In this document: piece after piece, positions 16,990 to 25,140 of the stretch
Numbering within the stretch: the first letter of the stretch is position 1
Layout: each line of letters starts with the position of its first letter
Assembly: GCF_003268775.1 (NCBI RefSeq)
Contig: NZ_QLSU01000001.1
Location: forward strand, 1 to 64,000
Length of the DNA: 64,000 nucleotides
Reading direction: 5' to 3'
DNA from: Paraburkholderia unamae
GTDB taxonomy: Bacteria; Pseudomonadota; Gammaproteobacteria; Burkholderiales; Burkholderiaceae
The notes under the pieces: generated by a model
The model's database searches: none
What the model saw: the letters and a program-made list of their open reading frames with translations, nothing else
What the model was told of the DNA's origin: nothing
Made by a program: the position numbers and the translations under genes

Positions 16990-17673
16990 TCACTTCAACA
17001 CGTACTCCGTTCCGTAAAAGCGTTGCGTTCCTCCGGCGATGAAATGACCAAGGTCGTGCATGATTTCGTCGCGACCTCGCGGCGAATCAAAATAACGCTC
17101 GCGCATCGAGGCTTCGTCCGGGAAGTGCAAATCGGAGAGCCCGCGAATCTTCGGCGAGCCCTCTGTCAACACGGCGTCCACCCAGTGGCGCGCATATCGG
17201 GCAAGACCAACGTGAACCTTCGTAGCCAGCCCGGAGTGGTGTTCCCAGATTCGGCGGGCAGCGGAGTCTGGCAGATCCTCGAAAATAAAAAGGCCTCGCA
17301 TCAGCTTGATGCCGGGAGTGGGCACTCCGCGGCTGAGCATTGGTCTGTGAAAAACTTCCGACTCGGTCACCTGGTAGACGTGATGTACGCCGCACCGGCC
17401 TCGCAGCCGCTCCAGCGCGGGCTTGACAATGCGTTCGTAGTCGCTGTGATCGCTAAGAGACACTTGAATAATGACGTCGAATGCATCGCCGGCTAACGAT
17501 TCGGCACTTCCGTAGGGTTGTGCGGTCCGAATCGCCGTCGCCAGATTTACGATCAAACGTTCGACTCTGTCTCCGTGGTCGACAAGCGTGGGCGCCCACT
17601 CCCGCAAACACCACGATTTGAATTCGGCGGCTTTCTCTTGCGATTTTGCGCAGGCCTGAATCATCACTTCCAT
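16990..17673 (-). CDS. EthD-like (dimeric alpha-beta barrel) protein
   Basis: A 227-residue protein. The second ATG (17673) is chosen because GGAGGA lies 5 bp upstream. The C-terminal half (RGLFIFEDLPDSAARRIWEHH, then HVGLARYARHWVD and GLSDLHFPDEASMRERYF) fits an EthD-type barrel; the N-terminal half (MEVMIQACAK, EFKSWCLREWAP) appears to be a second, weaker copy. It is the second EthD-like protein of the cluster, 67 bp upstream of the SDR gene. Enzymatic role unknown. Confidence 0.72.
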   Translation of the reverse strand: MEVMIQACAKSQEKAAEFKSWCLREWAPTLVDHGDRVERLIVNLATAIRTAQPYGSAESLAGDAFDVIIQVSLSDHSDYERIVKPALERLRGRCGVHHVYQVTESEVFHRPMLSRGVPTPGIKLMRGLFIFEDLPDSAARRIWEHHSGLATKVHVGLARYARHWVDAVLTEGSPKIRGLSDLHFPDEASMRERYFDSPRGRDEIMHDLGHFIAGGTQRFYGTEYVLK

Positions 17674-17706
17674 ATCGCTTCCTCCCATTGTTGACAGGCT
17701 TGCGGA

Positions 17707-18426
17707 TCAGTCGGCTGACACGGGTGGCAGCATCTGGAAATGGTCGGTGATGCGCGAGTACATACCGGGATTCGACAGGCGCCCGACGGGGTTCATTGCC
17801 AGCATGTCCACGTGCAGGCGTTGATTCACGATCCCGCTACGATAGTGGGCGTAGACGATTTCGCCGACAACCATGTGATACGGCGTCTTGCCCAGCGTGT
17901 GAATGTCGGTCACCACGCATTCGAACTGCACGGGACAGTCGATAATGCGCGGCGCCTTGACCCGAACCGAAGGGGCCGTCGTGAAGCCCGCCCTTTCCAT
18001 CTCGTCGACGTCGGCACCATACTCGGGCGCGCAAAGATTCATACGCTCCTTGTTCGCGTCGTCCACGAGTTGAACCACGAATTCGCCGGTTTCGCGCACG
18101 TTGCGAAGGGTATCTTTTTCCTGGCCCAATTTTTCCAACTTTGTCGGACCGATACAGAACATGACCATCGGCGGTCCGATCGAGACGGCATTAAAGAAGC
18201 TGAACGGCGCCGCGTTGCGTCCAGCCGGGCCGTCGGTCGACACGAGCGCAATGGGTCTGGGAATGACCGTGCTCGAAATCAACTTGTACTGCTCGTCCCA
18301 GGACAGGTCGCGTGTGTCGACGCCGGTAACACTACCGGCTTCGTCGAGCGTGAGCGCCGCCTGCGCGCTTTCGATCTCCATCATGGCGCGCTTGGGTTCC
18401 GCGCCGGGATATGTCGCATTTTTCAT
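17707..18426 (-). CDS. Flavin reductase family protein (FMN-binding split barrel)
   Basis: A 239-residue protein. Start ATG 18426 is favoured by AGGAG 8 bp upstream; the frame running back to 18597 is unlikely. The split-barrel flavin-reductase signature is STVIPRPIALVSTDG followed by APFSFFNAVSIGPPMVMFCIG, and the domain ends with PYHMVVGEIVYAH. Such proteins supply reduced FMN to a partner oxygenase, but no two-component flavin monooxygenase gene is visible in the cluster, so it may serve an enzyme elsewhere or act as a reductase itself. Follows the porin gene by 47 bp. Confidence 0.88.
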   Translation of the reverse strand: MKNATYPGAEPKRAMMEIESAQAALTLDEAGSVTGVDTRDLSWDEQYKLISSTVIPRPIALVSTDGPAGRNAAPFSFFNAVSIGPPMVMFCIGPTKLEKLGQEKDTLRNVRETGEFVVQLVDDANKERMNLCAPEYGADVDEMERAGFTTAPSVRVKAPRIIDCPVQFECVVTDIHTLGKTPYHMVVGEIVYAHYRSGIVNQRLHVDMLAMNPVGRLSNPGMYSRITDHFQMLPPVSAD

Positions 18427-18473
18427 CGACAATTCTCCTAAAATCCAGTTATGGTCAGAAAATTCGACTGCCG

Positions 18474-19637
18474 TTAGAACTTGTGCCGGATGCCAATGCG
18501 AACCAGCGTTTGCTGATTGGTGGACGAATCGCCGAGGTTGTCGATATCGGCCACCGCTGCGGTTCCCAGCGACGACGTACCGGAAGCGCGTTGCCACCCG
18601 GCTCCGAAATACACGTCCGTTCGCTTGGACAGGAAGTAGTCAACGACGAGTGATACCTGGTTGTAGTGCTGATTTCCCACCGTCGTTCCGCGGTCGGTCG
18701 TCACGCTGTTTGCCTTCAGATATTCATACGACACCGCTGCACTCAGGTAAGGCGTGATCTGATAGGCGGCACCGATATCGAAGTTATTGAATATCGCGGT
18801 GCCATTGAGGAATCCGGGTCCCAGATTCGCGTACTGGACATTCGAGAACGACGCCGCGAGCGTCGCAGCACCGATCAGGTAGTTGGCGGCGACAATGGCA
18901 ACCTGGTAGGCCTGAGCCGTGCTGTATGCCTTGTTCAACGACTGGGACAACGGTGACGCCCCGTTGGCGTACGCCGTAAAGAATCCGTTCCCCGCGGTAG
19001 CGGTTGGATTCTTGAAATACTCGAATGCGGCGCCAACTTTCAGCGAGCCGCCCGTATACCCGGCGCCGAGAGAATATCCGCTGTTGGCCGTGAAGTTAGC
19101 CGCGACACCGCCCAGACTGTACTCGCCGCCGAACGAAAAACCACGGTACGACGGGCTCATATAGCGAACCGAGTTGTTCAGACGGACCGTATTGGCGGCG
19201 TTGTCGATGTCGCCCGGGTGCATCCCGACAGGGCCGCCTACCAGACTTCCGGCGGTGAGCGGTTCGGGAAAGTAGAACACCATGTCATACTGGCGGCCAA
19301 ACGCCAGCATGCCAAGCTGATCGCTCTTCAGCCCGACGAAGGCTTGCCTGCCAAATTCCGTCCCGCCTTGCCCGAACTGGCCGTTATTCAGATTGACACC
19401 TGATTCAAGGGTGAAAATCGCTTTGAGATTGCCGCCAAGATCCTCGATTCCGGTCATCCCGAACCGGCTTCCAAACAAGCCTGATAAGGAATCGAGAGCC
19501 ACCTTCGTGCCGCCATTGACATTGCTGGTGTACATCAAACCTTCATCCAGAATCCCGTAGATCGTCACGCTGCTTTGTGCGAGAGCAAGCATCGGCATGG
19601 CACATAGCGCGCCGCCTAGAAGTAATGCCTTTTTCAT
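18474..19637 (-). CDS. Outer-membrane porin (Burkholderia OmpC-like, porin_4 family)
   Basis: A 387-residue general porin. The signal peptide MKKALLLGGALCAMPMLALAQ is followed by SSVTIYGILDEGLMY, the standard opening of Burkholderia trimeric porins, and the protein ends in Phe (VRIGIRHKF), the Omp85 recognition residue. Beta-strand alternation runs throughout. GGAGA precedes the ATG. Its place inside a catabolic cluster suggests it provides the outer-membrane route for the cluster's substrate. Confidence 0.94.
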   Translation of the reverse strand: MKKALLLGGALCAMPMLALAQSSVTIYGILDEGLMYTSNVNGGTKVALDSLSGLFGSRFGMTGIEDLGGNLKAIFTLESGVNLNNGQFGQGGTEFGRQAFVGLKSDQLGMLAFGRQYDMVFYFPEPLTAGSLVGGPVGMHPGDIDNAANTVRLNNSVRYMSPSYRGFSFGGEYSLGGVAANFTANSGYSLGAGYTGGSLKVGAAFEYFKNPTATAGNGFFTAYANGASPLSQSLNKAYSTAQAYQVAIVAANYLIGAATLAASFSNVQYANLGPGFLNGTAIFNNFDIGAAYQITPYLSAAVSYEYLKANSVTTDRGTTVGNQHYNQVSLVVDYFLSKRTDVYFGAGWQRASGTSSLGTAAVADIDNLGDSSTNQQTLVRIGIRHKF

Positions 19638-19692
19638 TGATTCTCCAAACCGTATTTTTCGATATTTGTATTTTTAATAATTTTTATTTTCG

Positions 19693-21045
19693 TTACGACT
19701 GAGTCTCCAGCTCAACCAGCTTGTTCTGATTGATCGAAAATATCGATGCGGCGGAAATGAGTGCCGGCACGGCCAGCAGCGTAAACACGTCCCCCAGGTG
19801 CCAACCCAGCCCCAGCAGCGCTGCGCCGGCAAAAGAACCCGCTACGCCGCCGAATCGCCCCACGCCCTGCATCCACGCCACGCCGGTCGAGCGCCCTTCG
19901 GTCGGGTAGATCTGCGCGGCATACGCCGACAAAGAAGTCGATGCGCTCGTAGCAAGCGCCCCGCACAGGAAAATCAGCACGCCCAGCGCAAGTTCATTGC
20001 CAACGCTCTGGCCAATCAGCACCACCAGCACCGCAACCAGCACATAGGCGTAGACGATGGTCCGGTTTGCATTGACGCGGTCCATCAACCAGCCGGTAAC
20101 TGGATTGCCGATCAATCCGCCCAGCGGGAACAGCGAGGCGATCAACATACTGTGTTCGGTACTGAAGCCGAGGTCGCGGAACAGCGTGGGCATCCAGTTC
20201 GTCAGCAGGTAGTAGACAATCAGGCTCGTGAAATACGCCGTCCAGAGCAAGAACGTGCGCGCCCGATAATCCCTGGACAGTATCAACGCGAGCGCGGCCC
20301 TGCCCGTCGCCTTCGACGCCGAAGCGCTTGAGGCGACGAAATGGCAATTTTCCAGCGAGGCATGCGGCGCGATCCGCTTGAGAATGCGCTCGATCTTTTC
20401 ACGTGTGCCGTGGCGAACCGCGAGAAACTGGACCGACTCGGGCAAGAACACCAGAAGAACGAAGGAAAGAAAAATCGGTACGGCGCCGCCGATCACCAGA
20501 ATGCTTTGCCAGCCCACGTGCGGAATCAACCACGCCGACGCCGCGCCGCCCGCAATCAGGCCAACGGAAAAGCCGCAATACATGACGTTGACCGTCATCG
20601 ACCGCAAGCGCTCCGGCGCGTATTCGGACATGAGCGCGACCGTGTTCGGCATTGCCGCTCCGAGGCCCAGACCGGTCAACAAGCGAAAGACCGTAAGCGA
20701 GAAAACCGTATGGGAATTCGCGGCAATCAATGTCCACACGCCAAAGCAGGCAACCGACACGACCAGCACGCTCTTGCGGCCGATCCGGTCGGCAATGGGG
20801 CCGCCCAGCACCGACCCGAGCCCCAGACCGACAAGGGCAGCGCTCATCACCACGCCGAGTTCCGTTCGCGGGATACCCCAATCCTGAGTCAGCGCCGGTG
20901 CAATGAAGCCAATTGCCGCGGCGTCGTAACCGTCGGCAGTCACGATACAAAAGCAGAGGATGAGAATCACCCATTGGCTTAGCGAGAATCGCTGGGCGTC
21001 GATGAATGCCTTGACGTCGACTGTGCGCGTCGCGTTTGTCATCAT
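19693..21045 (-). CDS. MFS transporter, aromatic acid:H+ symporter (AAHS) type
   Basis: A 450-residue inner-membrane symporter. The AAHS hallmark DGYDAAAIGFIAPAL lies in the first helix, with GPIADRIGRKSVL between helices 2 and 3 and GLGLGAAMPNTVALMSEYAP in helix 4, as in PcaK, BenK or MhpT. This points to an aromatic or other cyclic carboxylate as the imported substrate. Two tandem ATGs; GGAG is 4 bp from the first and 7 bp from the second (21042). A 55-bp AT-rich gap leads to the porin gene, and an AT-rich promoter-like region lies upstream. Confidence 0.93.
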   Translation of the reverse strand: MMTNATRTVDVKAFIDAQRFSLSQWVILILCFCIVTADGYDAAAIGFIAPALTQDWGIPRTELGVVMSAALVGLGLGSVLGGPIADRIGRKSVLVVSVACFGVWTLIAANSHTVFSLTVFRLLTGLGLGAAMPNTVALMSEYAPERLRSMTVNVMYCGFSVGLIAGGAASAWLIPHVGWQSILVIGGAVPIFLSFVLLVFLPESVQFLAVRHGTREKIERILKRIAPHASLENCHFVASSASASKATGRAALALILSRDYRARTFLLWTAYFTSLIVYYLLTNWMPTLFRDLGFSTEHSMLIASLFPLGGLIGNPVTGWLMDRVNANRTIVYAYVLVAVLVVLIGQSVGNELALGVLIFLCGALATSASTSLSAYAAQIYPTEGRSTGVAWMQGVGRFGGVAGSFAGAALLGLGWHLGDVFTLLAVPALISAASIFSINQNKLVELETQS

Positions 21046-21096
21046 GTGTCTCCTGAATGCGTGGGCCTGCGGCCTGAACGCATTCGTAGATAATTT

Positions 21097-21108
21097 CTTT
21101 ATATAAAG
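21097..21108. promoter_or_regulatory. AT-rich palindrome upstream of the AAHS transporter gene
   Basis: CTTTATATAAAG is a 12-bp perfect palindrome 52 bp upstream of the transporter start, in a 184-bp gap that is much richer in A/T than its surroundings. It may form part of a promoter/operator for the transporter-porin-flavin reductase genes. No clear -35/-10 pair can be fixed. Confidence 0.35.
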
Positions 21109-21229
21109 GAACGATCGTCAAACGTTGGTCATGCGACGACTACAACCGGCCTCCAAACCGGGTTGCGCACAATATTGATTCGGCATACTAATTAATATGG
21201 ATAAAAATCCATCTTCTTCGGCGCCCGCC

Positions 21230-21991
21230 TTACATGGCGAGATATCCTCCGTCGACAGGCAGCGTGACACCGGTGACGTACGTCGACATCGACGAAGCGA
21301 GGAACAATACGGCGCCGACGAGTTCATCCGGCTTCCCCACGCGGTGCATTGGAATACGCGACAAAAAGCGCTCCAGCTTTTCCGGGTTATCTCGCGTGGA
21401 AACGGTCATCGGCGTTTCGATCACACCGGGCGCGATGGCATTGACGCGAATGCCGTCCTTGGCGAGATCGACGGCGAGCGACTGGGTCAGCATCTTCACC
21501 GCGCCTTTGGAGGCCGAATAGCCTAGCGTGTTGGGCTGGCCTGAGAACGATGCAATGGACGCGACGTTCACGACATTGCCCGAGGTCTTGCGGAGCGCGG
21601 CAAGAAACGCATACGTCACGTTGAAGGTTCCTTCATGATTCACCTTCATGACCTGTTGCAGGTTGTGCGGTGCGTTCGGGCTATCAATGCCTTCTCGAAC
21701 GATGATGCCCGCGTTGTTCACCAGGATGTCGATGGCTCCCGCCTCCGCCTCGACCTTGGCCGCCGTGGCATGACATTGCGGGAGGTCGGTAACGTCGAGT
21801 TCGTACCACGCGGCCTGGCCGCCCTTCTCCTGGATCAGCCCGGCGGTCTCGCGCGCGTTGTGGCTATTCATGTCGGTCACGATCACCCGCGCGCCGGCTT
21901 GTGCCAGCCCCAAGGCGATGGCCCGGCCGTTGCCCTGGCCTGCGCCGGTGATAAAGGCTTTCTTGTTGCTCAGGAGGTTCGGAATAGTCAT
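21230..21991 (-). CDS. SDR family oxidoreductase
   Basis: A 253-residue classical SDR. Features in order are GAGQGNGRAIA (cofactor, about residue 16), Asp at the end of beta-2 (VIVTDMN) suggesting NAD(H), NNAGII, the catalytic YSASKGA near residue 160, and VTGVTLPVDGGYLAM at the end. Start ATG 21991 replaces a far longer frame that reads through antisense sequence. It lies downstream of the flavoprotein gene, separated by 95 bp holding a strong hairpin. Confidence 0.92.
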   Translation of the reverse strand: MTIPNLLSNKKAFITGAGQGNGRAIALGLAQAGARVIVTDMNSHNARETAGLIQEKGGQAAWYELDVTDLPQCHATAAKVEAEAGAIDILVNNAGIIVREGIDSPNAPHNLQQVMKVNHEGTFNVTYAFLAALRKTSGNVVNVASIASFSGQPNTLGYSASKGAVKMLTQSLAVDLAKDGIRVNAIAPGVIETPMTVSTRDNPEKLERFLSRIPMHRVGKPDELVGAVLFLASSMSTYVTGVTLPVDGGYLAM

Positions 21992-22047
21992 GAAAAATCT
22001 CTTGTAGTGGTATTGGAACGAAAACGTCGATCGCCCCCTGTGCCAGG

Positions 22048-22077
22048 GCGTGCATGCGCGACGCCGCGCATGCACGC
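22048..22077. repeat. 13-bp perfect inverted repeat (intercistronic hairpin)
   Basis: GCGTGCATGCGCG and CGCGCATGCACGC flank a 4-base loop between the flavoprotein gene and the SDR gene. No run of T follows at once on the minus strand, so it looks less like a terminator than like an mRNA-processing or stability hairpin, or a REP-type element. Confidence 0.7.
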
Positions 22078-22086
22078 TTGCCCGGC

Positions 22087-23838
22087 TCACGCAGGCAACG
22101 AGGTCGAATAGCAGCGAGACTGACCGGCCGATCCGCGTGCCGCCGTATCGGCCATATGATTGGCCGCCACGTAACCGAACGTGAGGCCGGGTCCAAGCGT
22201 AATGCCCGCACCGTTGTATTCGCCGCCCATGATGCTCGCGGCATCGTTGCCAGCGGCGTACAAGCCGGAAATCGGCGCCCCCTGCGACGTGAGCACCTGC
22301 GAATGCTCGTTCGTCTTGACACCCATGAACGAACCCAGGTCGCCCGGCACCAGCTTGATTGCGTAGAACGGGCCGGTCTGCAAGGGCTCCACGCACGGAT
22401 TCGGTGCGTGCAGCGCGTCGCCTTGATAGCGGTTGTAGGCTTTGCTGCCGCGCCCGAATAACGGATCGCGGCCGATTTTCGCTGATTCGTTATACTGACG
22501 AATCGTGCTTTCCAGCACGGCGGCATTCACACCGATCTGCGCGGCCAGATCGGCGACGGTCCTGCCCTTCTTCAGGTAGCCGTTGCGCAGATGGTTGCCA
22601 AGCGGCATCGGGAAAGGCTTGACGAAGCCAAGACCATAGCGCCGCAGCGCGCGGTGATCCGCGAGCAGCCAGCACGCGGCCTCGGGCTTTCCTTCAGAGG
22701 CGGCGATCATCGCTTGCACCACGTCGTGATACGAGTTCGCCTCATTGGTGAACCGTCGACCTTCCTGATCGACCGCGATCACACCGGGTTTGGCGCGGTC
22801 GATGAAGTGCGGCATGATGCCGGTCGAACCGTCCTTGCGCGGCACGAGCGACATCGGCGTCCAGGCAGCGGCATTCGAGAGGGTGTCGTCGAACATGCCG
22901 CCGACCTTCTCCGCCATGGCGGCGCCGTCGCCCGTATTGGTTGGCGGCGTCGGCGAAAAGTGACGCTGGCCCGCCTTGATATGCGGATAGGTGTGTTTCT
23001 GACGTTCGACGTCATGCGGGAAACCGCCGCTTGCGAGCACCACGCCGTGGCGCGCCTTGACCGTCACCCGTTGGCCGTTGCGATCGATCACCGCCCCGCT
23101 CACGCGCTCGCCGTTCCGCGTCAACTCGACGGCAGGCGCGGACAGCCACAGGGTCACGCCCAGATCGCTCGCGGATTTCGCGAGACGCGCGGCAAGCGCG
23201 TTGCCGTTGGTCAGCGTCATGCCCCGGCCATAACGCATGACTTCGGCGAAGTGTTTGCTCAGGCGCTTCGCCACGTACCACGCCGATTGAATCGACCGCG
23301 TGACGCGCATGAAATGAATGATGTCTTTGCCCGAGCCTATCGTGACGCCGAAAACCGTCAGCTCGGGCAGCACCGGGCCCAGCGTCTTGAGAAGCGGCCC
23401 GAGCTCACGCGCGTCGTACGGACGCGTCACCATCGAGCGGCCGCCCTGCACCGCGCCGGGCGCTTCCGCGTGATAGTCGGGGAACGTCAGCGGCATGTCG
23501 AACTGCACGGCAGTCTTCGACATGAAAAATTCGATCGCCTTCGGCCCATTAGCCAGGAACGCGCGCACACGCGCCTCATCGAAGCTCGCGCCTGCCTGAT
23601 CGCGGATATAGGTCAGCGCCTGGTCCGGCGCTTCGTCGTGCCCGTATGCCTTCGCAAGGTGCGATCCGGGCACCCACAGCCAGCCGCCCGAGCGAGCCGT
23701 GGTCCCGCCGTAGTAACCGGCCTTCTCCGTCACGATCACCTTCAGCCCGCGACTCGCGGCGGTAATCGCCGCGGACATTCCCGCAACTCCCGAGCCGACC
23801 ACGAGCACGTCGCACTCTTGCACGTCTCCTGCTGACAT
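22087..23838 (-). CDS. FAD-dependent oxidoreductase, 3-ketosteroid Delta1-dehydrogenase-like
   Basis: A 583-residue flavoprotein of the FAD_binding_2 / succinate dehydrogenase-fumarate reductase fold. The dinucleotide motif is VVGSGVAGMSAA from residue 13, followed by EKAGYYGGTTARSGG. Near the C-terminus, GGEYNGAGITLGPG carries Tyr541 and Gly545 with the spacing of the Tyr/Gly pair that polarises the substrate carbonyl in 3-ketosteroid Delta1-dehydrogenases. It probably desaturates a cyclic ketone next to the carbonyl. Start ATG 23838 has GGAG 6 bp upstream. First minus-strand gene of the cluster, divergent from the IclR gene. Confidence 0.88.
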   Translation of the reverse strand: MSAGDVQECDVLVVGSGVAGMSAAITAASRGLKVIVTEKAGYYGGTTARSGGWLWVPGSHLAKAYGHDEAPDQALTYIRDQAGASFDEARVRAFLANGPKAIEFFMSKTAVQFDMPLTFPDYHAEAPGAVQGGRSMVTRPYDARELGPLLKTLGPVLPELTVFGVTIGSGKDIIHFMRVTRSIQSAWYVAKRLSKHFAEVMRYGRGMTLTNGNALAARLAKSASDLGVTLWLSAPAVELTRNGERVSGAVIDRNGQRVTVKARHGVVLASGGFPHDVERQKHTYPHIKAGQRHFSPTPPTNTGDGAAMAEKVGGMFDDTLSNAAAWTPMSLVPRKDGSTGIMPHFIDRAKPGVIAVDQEGRRFTNEANSYHDVVQAMIAASEGKPEAACWLLADHRALRRYGLGFVKPFPMPLGNHLRNGYLKKGRTVADLAAQIGVNAAVLESTIRQYNESAKIGRDPLFGRGSKAYNRYQGDALHAPNPCVEPLQTGPFYAIKLVPGDLGSFMGVKTNEHSQVLTSQGAPISGLYAAGNDAASIMGGEYNGAGITLGPGLTFGYVAANHMADTAARGSAGQSRCYSTSLPA

Positions 23839-23886
23839 AAATCTCTCCATTCATCACTTAGCCGGCGAACGCCTCGCCGCAGTGAT

Positions 23887-23905
23887 TGCTAGATTACTAC
23901 TAGCA
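23887..23905. promoter_or_regulatory. Inverted repeat in the divergent promoter region, probable IclR operator
   Basis: TGCTAG-N7-CTAGCA lies between the divergent flavoprotein and IclR genes, 49 bp upstream of the former and 95 bp upstream of the latter. The AT-rich divergent region and the symmetry fit a site for the IclR dimer/tetramer. Confidence 0.6.
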
Positions 23906-23999
23906 CGCTAAATTAAAACTAAGCGTTAACCATAGCCAAGCCCGTTAGTCATTCACTATTGATATACTGGAGATCATTTCCCAATCGCAGGAACCTGAC

Positions 24000-24800
24000 G
24001 TGGAACAATCCGCACCGCCGCCGGACCGCGAACGCCGTGGCATCCAATCCATTGAAGTGGGCGGCGAAATCCTCAAGGTGTTCGCCTCCGAGCCACGCCC
24101 GATGGCGCTGCGCGACCTCGTGAAGGCCGTCAACATGCCGTCCGGGAAGATTCACCCCTACCTGGTCAGCTTCGGCAAAGTGGGGCTCGTATCGCAGGAC
24201 CCGGTCACGGGGCGCTATCAGTTGGGGCCGATGGCCATCCAGCTCGGTCTGACCAGCCTGCAAACGCTCAATCCGGTGCGCGAGGCGTCGCCGTTCGCGG
24301 ACACGCTGGCCGAGGAGACCACGCACAGCGTCGCGCTCGCGGTGTGGGGCAACATGGGGCCGGTCATCGTGCGACTGGTCGATTCGGCTTACCCGGTGCA
24401 TACGAACATCCGCACCGGCACCGTGATGTCGCTCGTCGATACTGCAACGGGCCGCGTGTTCTCGGCCTTCTTGCCGCGCCCGTTCGTGGACAAGCTGCTG
24501 CTCGACGAACGCAAGCGCCTGGGTCCCGATATCGCGCATCCGCTCGATGCGGCCGTGGTCGAGCAGATGATCGAGGAAACGCGAGCACGCAAGCTCTCGC
24601 GCGGCATCAACCATCCGACGCCGGGTGTCGTGGCCTTTTCCGCACCCGTGTTCGACTACTCCGGCAACATCGTGCTTGCCATTACGATCATGGGCCCCAC
24701 CGGCACCATGGACGCAGAGTGGGAAAGCCCAGCCGCGCAGGCCGTGAGAGCGTGCGCGGAAACCATCTCCAGACGTCTGGGCTTTCAGCACGCCTATTGA
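24000..24800 (+). CDS. IclR family transcriptional regulator
   Basis: A 266-residue regulator with GTG start (AGGAA 7 bp upstream). The N-terminal winged helix spans about residues 14-75 (ALRDLVKAVNMPSGKIHPYL); the IclR effector domain follows (HSVALAVWGNMGPVIVRLVD, then GINHPTPGVVAFSAPVFDYSGN). It is transcribed away from the flavoprotein gene and is the only regulator in the 14159-24800 cluster, so it most likely controls that pathway in response to the substrate or an intermediate. Confidence 0.92.
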   Translation: MEQSAPPPDRERRGIQSIEVGGEILKVFASEPRPMALRDLVKAVNMPSGKIHPYLVSFGKVGLVSQDPVTGRYQLGPMAIQLGLTSLQTLNPVREASPFADTLAEETTHSVALAVWGNMGPVIVRLVDSAYPVHTNIRTGTVMSLVDTATGRVFSAFLPRPFVDKLLLDERKRLGPDIAHPLDAAVVEQMIEETRARKLSRGINHPTPGVVAFSAPVFDYSGNIVLAITIMGPTGTMDAEWESPAAQAVRACAETISRRLGFQHAY

Positions 24801-25073
24801 GCCATTCCATCGCCAACCAGTCAGGAATGCCAGGTAATGACGCGCCGGCGATCACGCGCTTTGGCGCAACCGGGTTAGCCGCGCGCCTGGGGTTGGCGAT
24901 GCGCTGATCCGCGTCAGTTTCGCGCCCGGACGCATAAGCGTCGAGCCACTTCTCCGGTGCTTCGCTCGCAGGCACCACGCCCCGGATTGTCATCCCGGCT
25001 ACGCCTCCCAAAAAATCGGGGCGCGTTCAAACACGCGCCTGCGCCCGGCCCCAGGGTCATCCCTCTCCTTCCG

Positions 25074-25111
25074 TCGATTTACTTGACACCTAAAGTAAAT
25101 CGACCTACTCT
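25074..25111 (+). promoter_or_regulatory. Promoter overlapped by an 11-bp inverted-repeat operator (aryl-CoA operon)
   Basis: TCGATTTACTT (25074-25084) and AAGTAAATCGA (25093-25103) form a perfect 11-bp inverted repeat with an 8-bp centre. A -35 box TTGACA (25083-25088) lies inside it, and TACTCT (25106-25111) follows at 17 bp as a -10 box. A protein bound to the repeat would cover the -35 element, so repression is expected, most plausibly by the MarR protein encoded in the operon. The first gene begins 30 bp downstream, after AGGAG at 25131-25135. Confidence 0.8.
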
Positions 25112-25140
25112 GCCCTTGCAGACTGAACGAAGGAGCGAGC

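Noticed and set aside
22087..23838. True 3-ketosteroid Delta1-dehydrogenase and hence steroid degradation
   Set aside because: The active-site Tyr/Gly pair fits the family, but no other steroid-pathway gene (kshAB, hsaC, kstR and so on) is near; only family-level naming is justified.
24801..25073. Possible gene on the minus strand between IclR and the aryl-CoA operon
   Set aside because: The frame at 24688-25011 overlaps the end of the IclR gene and shows no recognisable protein or ribosome binding site.
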